Shown: positions 6,914 to 13,163, counted from the stretch's first letter. The stretch: 16,334 nt of DNA from Candidatus Eiseniibacteriota bacterium (GCA_016880395.1 JAEHDN010000075.1:1-16334), one strand, 5' to 3'. The notes: generated from the letters alone by a model not told the origin. Numbers and translations: made by a program.

Positions 6914-8114
6914 GGATCCGCTGAGTCCGGGCCGCGGCGTTCCAACCCTGGTCAAGAGTCTCGTCCTGCGTCCGCTCCTCTTCGCGCTGCCCTTCGCCGT
7001 CTTCTTCAGCTACATGAACGAGGGCACGCTGCGGTCGCTCCCCGCGTATTACGTGGCCACTCTCATGTTCTCGTTCATCATCTCCTCCTTCATCGAGCTC
7101 AACCGTGCCTTCGTCGTGCCGCACATCCTGCCCCCGGACCGTGGGCCCGGGCATCCGCTCGAGATCGCGAGCTATGCGGTGGCCGCGGTGGTCGGGAGTG
7201 TCGTGGCCGGCGCGATCCTCCACGCCACGATCGCTCCGTCGACCTTCGGATCGGGGCGGCAGGTCGTGACGTTCCTCTTCTACACGTTCCTATTCACCGC
7301 GCTCTTCATGGGGCTGATCTACGCCGTGCGCTGGAAGCGCCTCTTCGCAGATCGCGTTCGCGACGAGGCGGAGCGGACGACGCGCGAGGCGCACGAGCTG
7401 CGCATGGCGGCCGAGATCCAGCAGGCACTCCTCCCGCCGCGGCAGCGCTCGGGTCCCGGCTACGAGGCGGCGGGCGCGTCGATCCCGTGCCGCACCATCG
7501 GCGGGGACTTCTTCGAGTACTTCGACTTCACGTCGGGACGAATGGGCTTCGCGCTCGGCGACGTGGCGGGGAAGGGGCCGCCGGCGGCCATTCTCGCCGC
7601 CATGGTCCAGGGAATCCTCACGACTCACGCGAAGGACGGCCCGGCAGCCACCATGGCGCGCGTCAACGAGGCGCTCTGCCGGCGCGCGGTCGAGGCCCGC
7701 TTCGCCACCATGGCGTACGTCGTGCTCGATCCGGGGGGAACCCTCATGTCGTGCAGCGCGGGGCACAATCCGGGGGTGCTCCTCCGCGTCGACGGCTCGG
7801 TGGAGCGGCCGGACCGGGGCGGCCTCGTGCTGGGCGCGTTCGAGAGTGCGACCTACGAGGAGGAGGCGATCGCGCTCCGTTCCGGCGACACGCTCGTTCT
7901 GTTCAGCGACGGCGTGACCGACGCGGAGAATGCGGCGGGCGAGCAGTACGGCGAGGAACGCCTCCTGGCCGCTCTCGCCCCGGAAGCACGACACGCGCCC
8001 GAGGAGATCCTCGAGCGCGTGCTCACGGACGTGCGAACCTTTGCGGCGGGGCAGCCCCCCGCGGACGACGTCACCGTCCTGGTGATCCGTTACGGAGGGG
8101 CTGCGCCCGTCTGA
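6867..8114 (+). CDS. membrane-anchored PP2C/SpoIIE-type serine phosphatase (RsbU-like)
   Basis: 415 residues from GTG 6867. Four hydrophobic segments (roughly 32-50, 58-77, 101-121 and 132-154) are followed by a charged helical linker ending in LRMAAEIQQALLPP, the hallmark linker of RsbU-type phosphatases. The SpoIIE/PP2C domain follows: GGDFFEYFDF (Asp214), GDVAGKG (Asp232), SAGHNPGVLL, LVLFSDGVTDAEN (Asp348) and ADDVTVLVI (Asp400, Asp401). All metal-binding aspartates expected of an active enzyme are present. It should dephosphorylate a phospho-Ser/Thr protein such as an anti-sigma-factor antagonist, but no such partner gene is in the window. The start is uncertain: GTG 6867, inside the GNAT gene, is the only ATG/GTG/TTG start I find that keeps the first membrane segment. 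A rare CTG at 6921 after GAGG is possible. Confidence 0.88.
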   Translation: MSTRFPAPSSWSSTCEDPLSPGRGVPTLVKSLVLRPLLFALPFAVFFSYMNEGTLRSLPAYYVATLMFSFIISSFIELNRAFVVPHILPPDRGPGHPLEIASYAVAAVVGSVVAGAILHATIAPSTFGSGRQVVTFLFYTFLFTALFMGLIYAVRWKRLFADRVRDEAERTTREAHELRMAAEIQQALLPPRQRSGPGYEAAGASIPCRTIGGDFFEYFDFTSGRMGFALGDVAGKGPPAAILAAMVQGILTTHAKDGPAATMARVNEALCRRAVEARFATMAYVVLDPGGTLMSCSAGHNPGVLLRVDGSVERPDRGGLVLGAFESATYEEEAIALRSGDTLVLFSDGVTDAENAAGEQYGEERLLAALAPEARHAPEEILERVLTDVRTFAAGQPPADDVTVLVIRYGGAAPV

Positions 8115-8193
8115 GCCGGGGCCAGCGCACGGCATTGGCCTCGCCGCGAAGCCGTCCGTTCACCGTCCCCCGCACCGGCGCCCGGCGTGGAGG

Positions 8194-8634
8194 CTATTCG
8201 GAGCGAATCGGGATCATCGTCCCCCTGGCCGCGGCCGTCTTCGGCATCGTCACCGTGAGCAGGCCGTGGCGGAACAGGGCGGTGACCTTGGTCGGGTCCA
8301 CCGGAACCGGAATCGGGATGCTCCGTGCGAACGTGCCGCTGGAGCGCTCCATCCGGTAGAACTTCTCGTCCTTCACCTCCTTCTCGAACTTCTTCTCGCC
8401 GGCGATGGTGAGGAGCTGATCGTTCAGAGTCACGTGGATGTCCTTCGGGTCGATCCCCGGGACCTCGGCCTTCACGATCACGACCTCGGGCAGCTCCGAT
8501 AGATCGAGGGACGGCATCCACTCGCCGAGCGGTGTCGTGACCTCGGGGAGCCCGCCCTCCCATATCCGATCGAAGAGCCGGTCCATCTCCTTGCGCAACG
8601 TGTTCAGTCCGTTCGCGGGCAAGAGCGCTCTCAT
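8194..8634 (-). CDS. small heat-shock protein, Hsp20/alpha-crystallin family
   Basis: 146 residues, normal for bacterial Hsp20. An N-terminal helix MDRLFDRIWEG precedes the alpha-crystallin domain (about residues 40-133), which contains VVIVKAEVPGIDPKDIHVTL, LTIAGEKKFEKE, FYRMERSSGTFARSIPIP and the signature A-L-F-R-H-G-L-L-T-V-T-M-P. The C-terminus I-P-I (141-143) is the I-x-I motif used for oligomer assembly. It should be an ATP-independent holdase chaperone. ATG 8634 is supported by a strong GGAGG at 8647-8643 with an eight-base spacer; the frame open to 9189 is a shadow. It is convergent with the phosphatase and divergent from the kinase gene. No CIRCE element is seen, but a strong inverted repeat lies in its leader. 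Confidence 0.95.
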   Translation of the reverse strand: MRALLPANGLNTLRKEMDRLFDRIWEGGLPEVTTPLGEWMPSLDLSELPEVVIVKAEVPGIDPKDIHVTLNDQLLTIAGEKKFEKEVKDEKFYRMERSSGTFARSIPIPVPVDPTKVTALFRHGLLTVTMPKTAAARGTMIPIRSE

Positions 8635-8663
8635 GGTCCTCACCTCCGCGGTGCCCTCGAGGC

Positions 8664-8702
8664 CCGGCGGGACGCCTGGCACCACGTCTCGCGTCCCGCC
8701 GG
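8664..8702 (-). promoter_or_regulatory. 12-bp inverted repeat in the hsp20 leader
   Basis: CCGGCGGGACGC at 8664-8675 is perfectly complementary to GCGTCCCGCCGG at 8691-8702, with a 15-base loop. It lies 29-68 bases upstream of the hsp20 ATG, just before the ribosome-binding site. It may be an RNA hairpin in the 5' leader or a repressor operator. It does not itself cover the GGAGG. Confidence 0.5.
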
Positions 8703-8828
8703 CCCGGCTCAGCCATCTCCGGGCGAGTCCAAGCGAACCGCACGTTCCATGCCGCATCGGCGAGCCCCGGAGGAGGATCGCATCCGTGTCGACAACCTCT
8801 TCGGTACCACACCGCTGTGGGACTTCAG

Positions 8829-8852
8829 TCGACCCGCTTTTGGGCGGGTTGA
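8829..8852 (+). promoter_or_regulatory. hairpin/inverted repeat upstream of the histidine kinase gene
   Basis: TCGACCCGC at 8829-8837 can pair with GCGGGTTGA at 8844-8852 (nine pairs, one of them G-T) around a TTTTGG loop. It ends 44 bases before the kinase ATG, in the 262-bp divergent region shared with hsp20. It could be an operator or leader hairpin for either gene. Confidence 0.35.
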
Positions 8853-8896
8853 GCTTGCGGCCACACCCCCCTGCTGCCAACCTGTCAGAAAGGGGG

Positions 8897-10078
8897 ATGA
8901 CAGTGGCACCCGATCCCGAAATCAAGGAGTCCAGGCTCGATCCGGCCGATCGGATCGATCTTGAGCAGGTCCAGCGGATCCTGCCGCAGCTCATCGACGC
9001 CCTGAGCGACGCGGTCCTCGTGGTCGACCGCTCGCAGCGTGTCCTGGCCGCCAACCGCCGGTACGTCGAGGTGTTCGGGCGGGGCCGGGACCAGGCCGGC
9101 ATGGCGGGCTGTGCCTGTGGGGACGCTGTGGGCTGCCCCGAGCGCGCCTCCGAGGGGGATTCCGAGCCGTGCGCCACCTGCGCGGCCATCGATCAGCGGC
9201 GCCCCACGCGACGGCTCCGCGTCGTCCCGGACGCGACCGGTGCTGCGCGCCGCTGGGAAGGGACGTTCAACCCCGTCGCCGATCCCACCGGCCAGGTGAC
9301 TCACGTGGTCGAGGTCTGGCGCGACGTGTCGGAGCGGAGCCATCTCGAGAGCCAGCTCGGCCACAGCGAGCGGCTCGCCTCGCTCGGGATCCTCGCCGCG
9401 GGCGTGGCCCACGAGATCAACAATCCCCTCGCATCCATCGTGGCCGGAGTCGAATCGCTCCAGCGGTGGCTCGCCCAGCGCAAGAAGGGAGCTCCCGCCG
9501 ATCCGCGCGCCGACGAGGCTCACGAGGTGCTCGCGCTGCTCGAGCAGGAGGCGCGCCGCGTGAGCGAGATCACGGACAAGCTGATGCTTCTCGCGCAGCC
9601 CTACTCCGCGACCCCGGTCTGGGTCGATCTGAACCGCGCCGCGTCCGACGTCCTTCACCTGCTCCGCTATCAGATGCAGAAGCAGGGGATCCGCGCCATC
9701 GAGGACCTCGACCCCGCTCTGCCGGCGGTGTGGGCACGCGAGACCGGGCTCCGGGGCGTGATCATGAACCTGAGCTTGAACGCGGTGCAGGCGATGCCGG
9801 AGGGAGGCACGTTCACCGTACGCTCCCGGCACCAGGGCTCCGGACGCGTGCGGCTCGAGTTCAGGGACACGGGGCACGGCATCGCTCCCGAGCACTTCGA
9901 CCGGATCTGGGATCCGTTCTTCACGACCAAGCCACCGGGCAAGGGAACCGGGCTCGGTCTCTCCATCACCCAGCGCATCGTGTCGCGGCATGGCGGCCAG
10001 ATCCACGCCGAGAACCTGGGCGGCGGCGGCGCGCAGTTCGTCGTCGAGCTGCCGGTCGAAGGATCGGGGGGGACGTAG
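8897..10078 (+). CDS. PAS-domain sensor histidine kinase (NtrB type, soluble) with Cys cluster
   Basis: 393 residues with no membrane segment, so a cytoplasmic sensor. A PAS domain spans about 30-145 (ALSDAVLVVDRSQRVLAANRRY; closing VVEVWRDVSERSHLE). An insertion in it carries five cysteines: Cys72-x-Cys74-x5-Cys80-x11-Cys92-x2-Cys95. The dimerisation domain has the H-box AAGVAHEINNPL with phosphorylatable His172. The ATPase domain has N-box NLSLNAVQAMP (Asn295), G1 DTGHGIAPE, F-box WDPFFTTK and G2 GTGLGLSI. It should autophosphorylate and pass the phosphate to Asp54 of the regulator encoded one base downstream. AAAGGGGG directly abuts ATG 8897; GTG 8903 has the better spacer (six bases) and may be the true start. 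The Cys cluster could hold a metal or sense redox state. Confidence 0.92.
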   Translation: MTVAPDPEIKESRLDPADRIDLEQVQRILPQLIDALSDAVLVVDRSQRVLAANRRYVEVFGRGRDQAGMAGCACGDAVGCPERASEGDSEPCATCAAIDQRRPTRRLRVVPDATGAARRWEGTFNPVADPTGQVTHVVEVWRDVSERSHLESQLGHSERLASLGILAAGVAHEINNPLASIVAGVESLQRWLAQRKKGAPADPRADEAHEVLALLEQEARRVSEITDKLMLLAQPYSATPVWVDLNRAASDVLHLLRYQMQKQGIRAIEDLDPALPAVWARETGLRGVIMNLSLNAVQAMPEGGTFTVRSRHQGSGRVRLEFRDTGHGIAPEHFDRIWDPFFTTKPPGKGTGLGLSITQRIVSRHGGQIHAENLGGGGAQFVVELPVEGSGGT

Positions 10079-10079
10079 C

Positions 10080-11426
10080 ATGTCCGAGACCCAACTGCTC
10101 CTCGTCGACGACGAGGAAGGCTTCCGCACCATCATCGCGAAGGAGCTGGCGCGCGTCGGCTACGCCGTCGAGACGGCGGGCACGCTCGACGAGGCGCGCG
10201 CGATGCTCGCCAAGATGAGCTTCCATCTCGTGCTCCTCGACGTCCGTCTTCCGGACGGGAGCGGGCTCGAGCTCCTCGCGGACATCAAGAACTCCCTCCC
10301 GTCGACGCAGGTCGTCATCCTGACCGCCTTTGGCACCCTGCACGAGGCCATCGAGGCCATGAAGCGCGGAGCGCACGACTTCCTCACGAAGCCGTGCAAG
10401 CTCGGGGAGCTCGAGGCGGTACTCACCCGTGCGCTCGAGGTGGCGAATCTCGAGCGGGGGAATCTCGCGCTCCAACGCGACGTGGACCGCCTCCAGCCGA
10501 GCGAGCGGTTCGTGGGACAGACGACGGCGGTCTCCGAGCTCCACCGCATGATCCAGCGCGTCGCCACGACCGATTCGACCGTGCTGATCCGCGGCGAGAG
10601 CGGCGTGGGGAAGGAGCTGGTGGCCCGCGCGGTCCACCGCCAGAGCCGGCGCTCGCGCCAGCCGTTCGTCGTCGTGGATTGCGCGTCGCTCCACGAGAAC
10701 CTGCTCCAGAGCGAGCTCTTCGGGCACGAGAAGGGTGCCTACACGGGCGCCGTCCGCCTCAAGCACGGGCTCTTCGAGGTCGCGGATCGCGGGACGATCT
10801 TCCTCGACGAGATCGGCGAGGTGACGCCGCCGCTCCAGGTCAAGCTCCTGCGCGTGCTCGAGACGGGCGTGTTCCGGCGCGTCGGCGGGACCGCCGACGT
10901 GACGGTGGACGTGCGCGTGATCGCGGCCACGAACCGGCCGCTCGAGTCGATGCTCCAGGACCAGAGCTTCCGCGAGGACCTCTATTACCGGCTCAATGTC
11001 TTTTCGATCTCGATTCCGCCGCTCCGGGATCGGAAGGATGACATCCCGCTCCTCGTCGCGCACTTCATCCGGAACTCGTCGATCGTGTCGAAGCGCGCGG
11101 TGGGAATGTCGCCCGACGCCCTGGGCGTCCTGCAGCGCTACCGCTGGCCCGGGAACGCGCGCGAGCTGGAGAACGTGATCGAGCGGGCGCTCATCCTCTG
11201 CGACGGCGGGTCGATCCTGCCCGAGCACCTCCCGATCGGCGTGCGACTGCCCGCGTCGATGGCGCAGGACGGCGGGTCGCACGACCGCCCCACGCTCGCG
11301 GAGGCGGAACGGCGGTACATCCGGCAGGTGCTCGAGGAGTGCAGCGGGCACAGGCAGAAGGCGTCGCGGATCCTGGGGATCAGCGAGCGCAATCTGTACC
11401 GCAAGCTGAAGGAGCTGGAACCCTAG
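10080..11426 (+). CDS. sigma-54-dependent response regulator (NtrC family)
   Basis: 448 residues in three domains. The receiver (1-120) has acidic D10-D11, phospho-acceptor Asp54 in VLLDVRLPDGSG, Thr82 and Lys104. The AAA+ domain (~142-380) has Walker A GESGVGKE (172-179), the sigma-54-contacting loop GAYTGA (219-224; Tyr in place of the commoner Phe), Walker B TIFLDEIGE and a C-terminal RWPGNARELENVIERA. A Fis-type helix-turn-helix closes it (SGHRQKASRILGISERNLYRKLKEL). It should bind an upstream palindrome and activate sigma-54 promoters when phosphorylated by the adjacent kinase. ATG 10080 is one base after the kinase stop, with a GGGGGG run at 10066-10072 as ribosome-binding site. A sigma-54-like promoter lies ~180 bp past its stop. 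Confidence 0.95.
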   Translation: MSETQLLLVDDEEGFRTIIAKELARVGYAVETAGTLDEARAMLAKMSFHLVLLDVRLPDGSGLELLADIKNSLPSTQVVILTAFGTLHEAIEAMKRGAHDFLTKPCKLGELEAVLTRALEVANLERGNLALQRDVDRLQPSERFVGQTTAVSELHRMIQRVATTDSTVLIRGESGVGKELVARAVHRQSRRSRQPFVVVDCASLHENLLQSELFGHEKGAYTGAVRLKHGLFEVADRGTIFLDEIGEVTPPLQVKLLRVLETGVFRRVGGTADVTVDVRVIAATNRPLESMLQDQSFREDLYYRLNVFSISIPPLRDRKDDIPLLVAHFIRNSSIVSKRAVGMSPDALGVLQRYRWPGNARELENVIERALILCDGGSILPEHLPIGVRLPASMAQDGGSHDRPTLAEAERRYIRQVLEECSGHRQKASRILGISERNLYRKLKELEP

Positions 11427-11442
11427 CTCGTCCGCGCCGGCC

Positions 11443-11476
11443 GCGCCGCGCCGGTGGTGCCCAAAGGCCGCGGCGC
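11443..11476 (+). terminator. GC-rich stem-loop after the regulator gene (possible terminator)
   Basis: GCGCCGCG at 11443-11450 pairs perfectly with CGCGGCGC at 11469-11476, with an 18-base loop, starting 17 bases after the stop codon. No T tract follows, so it is at best a Rho-assisted or weak terminator. Confidence 0.3.
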
Positions 11477-11506
11477 TCGCCCGGCCTGCCAAATCCGCGC
11501 TCCAGC

Positions 11507-11522
11507 CTGACGAACCCGTCAG
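11507..11522. promoter_or_regulatory. CTGACG-N4-CGTCAG palindrome, candidate activator binding site
   Basis: A perfect 6+6 inverted repeat with a four-base centre (AACC). Its centre lies ~95 bp upstream of the -24 GG at 11610, about -120 from the predicted transcription start. That is the usual position for an enhancer bound by the Fis-type helix-turn-helix of NtrC-family regulators. Confidence 0.45.
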
Positions 11523-11608
11523 CCCACGCCTCGCCCCCACCGCCGTCGCGCGCCCTCACGAAGCGGCATCTTCAAGCCCCGCAGCCATCTCGGACCCCAG
11601 CCTCCCTC

Positions 11609-11624
11609 AGGCACGGGGGATGCA
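11609..11624 (+). promoter_or_regulatory. sigma-54 (RpoN) -24/-12 promoter, candidate
   Basis: The 16-mer AGGCACGGGGGATGCA matches the TGGCACG-N4-TTGCW consensus at 10 of 12 specified positions. It has the essential GG (11610-11611) and GC (11622-11623) at exactly the right spacing. It stands downstream of a sigma-54 activator gene and 119 bp before the next ATG. Predicted transcription start is near 11635. Confidence 0.55.
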
Positions 11625-11637
11625 CGCACGATCCGTT

Positions 11638-11712
11638 TGCGGCGACCGCTCGTGGGGCGCCGAGCAAGCCGCCGGCGCCGAACACCTGGCCCGAACGTCC
11701 GCGGTCGCCGCA
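11638..11712 (+). promoter_or_regulatory. nested stem structure in the pseudo-receiver leader
   Basis: TGCGGCGACCGC at 11638-11649 pairs perfectly with GCGGTCGCCGCA at 11701-11712 (12 bp). Inside it, GGCGCCG at 11656-11662 pairs with CGGCGCC at 11673-11679 (7 bp, ten-base loop). The structure begins within a few bases of the predicted sigma-54 transcript start and ends 30 bases before the ATG. It could be a regulatory leader fold, a stabilising 5' stem, or a small RNA. Confidence 0.45.
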
Positions 11713-11742
11713 CGCCACCGCTCGTTCGGGGTCGAGGAGGAC

Positions 11743-12222
11743 ATGATCGATATCGGATCGAGACCCGCGCGGATCCTCGTCTGCGTGTGTGGGTGTGGAG
11801 GTCCGGACATCCTTCGCGACGCGCTGCCGGAAGCAACCTTCGACGTGGTGAGCTGCACGACGCCGGAGGCCCTGCTGGAGTGCACTCTCCAACGCGCGCC
11901 TGACCTGATCCTGTGCCAGCTCGGAAGCATCGGCGGGGACGGCACGAACATGCTGCGACTGATCCGGAGGTTCCTCCCGGACACGCCGCTCGTGCTCGTG
12001 TCGGAGGGCACCTCGCTCGAGGCGCGCCGGCTGGCGCAGGATCTCCGTCCCGTCTACTTCCTGCTCGCCCCCTGGGACAGCAAGGAGCTCGAGGAACTCG
12101 TCGGCTCGTTCCTGCGCTCGGCGCCGGCGCCGCCCGCTCCGCACGGCCGGCTGGTGATCGCAAGGGAATCGGCGAGAAGCGGGGCTCGGCCGGTCTCCAG
12201 GAAGCGCCGGATCAGCGGATAG
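11743..12222 (+). CDS. Cys-rich degenerate receiver (pseudo-receiver) protein
   Basis: 159 residues from ATG 11743, with GAGGAGG at 11734-11740. Residues 9-125 follow the alternating beta/alpha pattern of a CheY-like receiver (ARILVCV... PDLILCQLGSIGGDG... TPLVLVSEGTS... VYFLLAPWDSKELEELVGSFL). The phosphorylation residues are missing: the N-terminal acidic pair is replaced by C-V-C-G-C (Cys14, Cys16, Cys18), the acceptor Asp by Gln59, and the conserved Lys by Ala109. Only Ser87 at the Thr/Ser position is kept. Further cysteines are Cys38, Cys47 and Cys58. It probably acts by protein-protein contact or thiol/metal chemistry rather than phosphotransfer (inference). It is preceded by a sigma-54-like promoter. 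Its last ~55 codons overlap the convergent hydrolase gene; its tail after residue 126 is Pro/Arg-rich and unstructured. Confidence 0.72.
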   Translation: MIDIGSRPARILVCVCGCGGPDILRDALPEATFDVVSCTTPEALLECTLQRAPDLILCQLGSIGGDGTNMLRLIRRFLPDTPLVLVSEGTSLEARRLAQDLRPVYFLLAPWDSKELEELVGSFLRSAPAPPAPHGRLVIARESARSGARPVSRKRRISG

Positions 12223-13163
12223 GTCAGCGCCACGCGCTGGTAGGGCTGCTCCGGATCGATCATGTCGTGATGCACCCCCGTCTCGACCGGGAACTCGAGC
12301 TCCTCCACCGTCACGCCCGATCGGCGCCATCGCTTGGCCAGCTCTCGTGTCACGGCGTTGTTCACCCCCTCGTCGCGCGCGGTCGTGACGATGAGCGCCC
12401 GGGCCCCGGGCGCCGGGGGCCGTTTGGCCTCCTCGAGCGTGTGCGCTCCGAGCTGGTACATGCTTGCGAGCGCCCGGCTCGCGAATCCCGGGTAGGCCGA
12501 CTTCGGGCCCGGCACATCTTCCTTGCGCTTGGGATCCCACCAAACGAAGAAGTTGGGCGCATGGAGCAGCGCGTTCGCGAGCTGGATCGCGACGACCTCG
12601 GGGACGTCCTTGGGAGCGAAGGCGGGCGCGATCAGCATCACCTGGTCGAGATCGGCCCGGTGCTCCGCGCTCCAGGCCGCCGCCACCGCGCTGGTCGAGA
12701 GACCGACCACCGAGACCCGGTCGCCGAGACCATGCGCGATGTCGAGCGCCTCCTCGACGCTTGCGACCAGCTCGGCCGCGGTGAGGTCGGCGAGCACCGT
12801 TTTCCCCGGGCCCGCGATCCCGTGGCGCGGCATGCGCGGCAGGAGCACGTTCGCACCATCCTCGTACAAGAGCTCGGCGAGCCGCTCGAACTGCCGCGGG
12901 CAGTTCGTGAATCCGTGGAGGAGCACGTAGCAGCGCGCCGTCCGCCCCCCGTGTCCCAGGAAGCGCGTGCGGCACTCGGCGCGGACGGCCGCGGCATCGT
13001 CCCGCTCCTCGAGGCGGCGGAGCCGGGTGATCGCCTCGGCGTAGCTCGATACCGGGTGCGAGGCCATCGGCGGGGGCGTCCACCTGGGCGGCCGGAGGAG
13101 TAGCCCGAGGGTCGCCGCCAGAACGAGCACGAGGGCGAAGACCACGGTCCGCCACCCCTTCAT
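12054..13163 (-). CDS. membrane-anchored alpha/beta hydrolase
   Basis: 369 residues. An N-terminal hydrophobic segment (about 6-26: VVFALVLVLAATLGLLL) should export or anchor it. The hydrolase fold follows: CYVLLHGFTNCP with the HGF oxyanion motif, then LLPRMPRHG, the nucleophile elbow VVGLSTSAVAAAW with Ser156, Asp264 in TTARDEGVNN, and His298/His299 in ETGVHHDMID. The elbow is G-x-S-x-S rather than the usual G-x-S-x-G. It is likely an esterase/lipase-type enzyme of unknown substrate. ATG 13163 overlaps the EamA stop (ATGA) and has GGAGG ten bases upstream, fixing the start; the frame is open to 13202. The last ~45 residues after IRRFLETGR look disordered and run through the 3' end of the pseudo-receiver gene. 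Confidence 0.88.
   Translation of the reverse strand: MKGWRTVVFALVLVLAATLGLLLRPPRWTPPPMASHPVSSYAEAITRLRRLEERDDAAAVRAECRTRFLGHGGRTARCYVLLHGFTNCPRQFERLAELLYEDGANVLLPRMPRHGIAGPGKTVLADLTAAELVASVEEALDIAHGLGDRVSVVGLSTSAVAAAWSAEHRADLDQVMLIAPAFAPKDVPEVVAIQLANALLHAPNFFVWWDPKRKEDVPGPKSAYPGFASRALASMYQLGAHTLEEAKRPPAPGARALIVTTARDEGVNNAVTRELAKRWRRSGVTVEELEFPVETGVHHDMIDPEQPYQRVALTYPLIRRFLETGRAPLLADSLAITSRPCGAGGAGAERRNEPTSSSSSLLSQGASRK

Larger units (their letters stand above)
11427..11742. other. 316-bp intergenic region between regulator and pseudo-receiver genes
   Basis: No gene is supported here. It holds, in order: a GC-rich stem-loop (11443-11476), a CTGACG-N4-CGTCAG palindrome (11507-11522), a sigma-54 -24/-12-like element (11609-11624), nested inverted repeats (11638-11712) and a GAGGAGG ribosome-binding site (11734-11740). 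The open frame beginning with an ATG at 11620 overlaps the -12 element, so it cannot mark the translation start if that promoter is used. Confidence 0.6.

Noticed and set aside
8115..8193. Terminator between the convergent phosphatase and hsp20 genes
   Set aside because: Only short imperfect stems (such as ACGGC with GCCGT) and no T tract on either strand.
8677..8692. TGGCAC followed by a CGC, resembling a sigma-54 promoter ahead of the kinase gene
   Set aside because: The GG-to-GC spacing is one base too long and the -12 part is CTCGC rather than TTGC. Most of it also lies in the loop of the hsp20 leader repeat.
9966..11540. 524-codon minus-strand open frame antisense to the sigma-54 regulator
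   Set aside because: Shadow of the response regulator, whose three domains are complete; the antisense translation is Arg/Ala/Glu-rich without domain features.
11620..11742. Upstream extension of the pseudo-receiver to the ATG at 11620
   Set aside because: The extra residues have no receiver-like pattern, lack a ribosome-binding site and overlap the -12 element and the leader stems; ATG 11743 has GAGGAGG in front.
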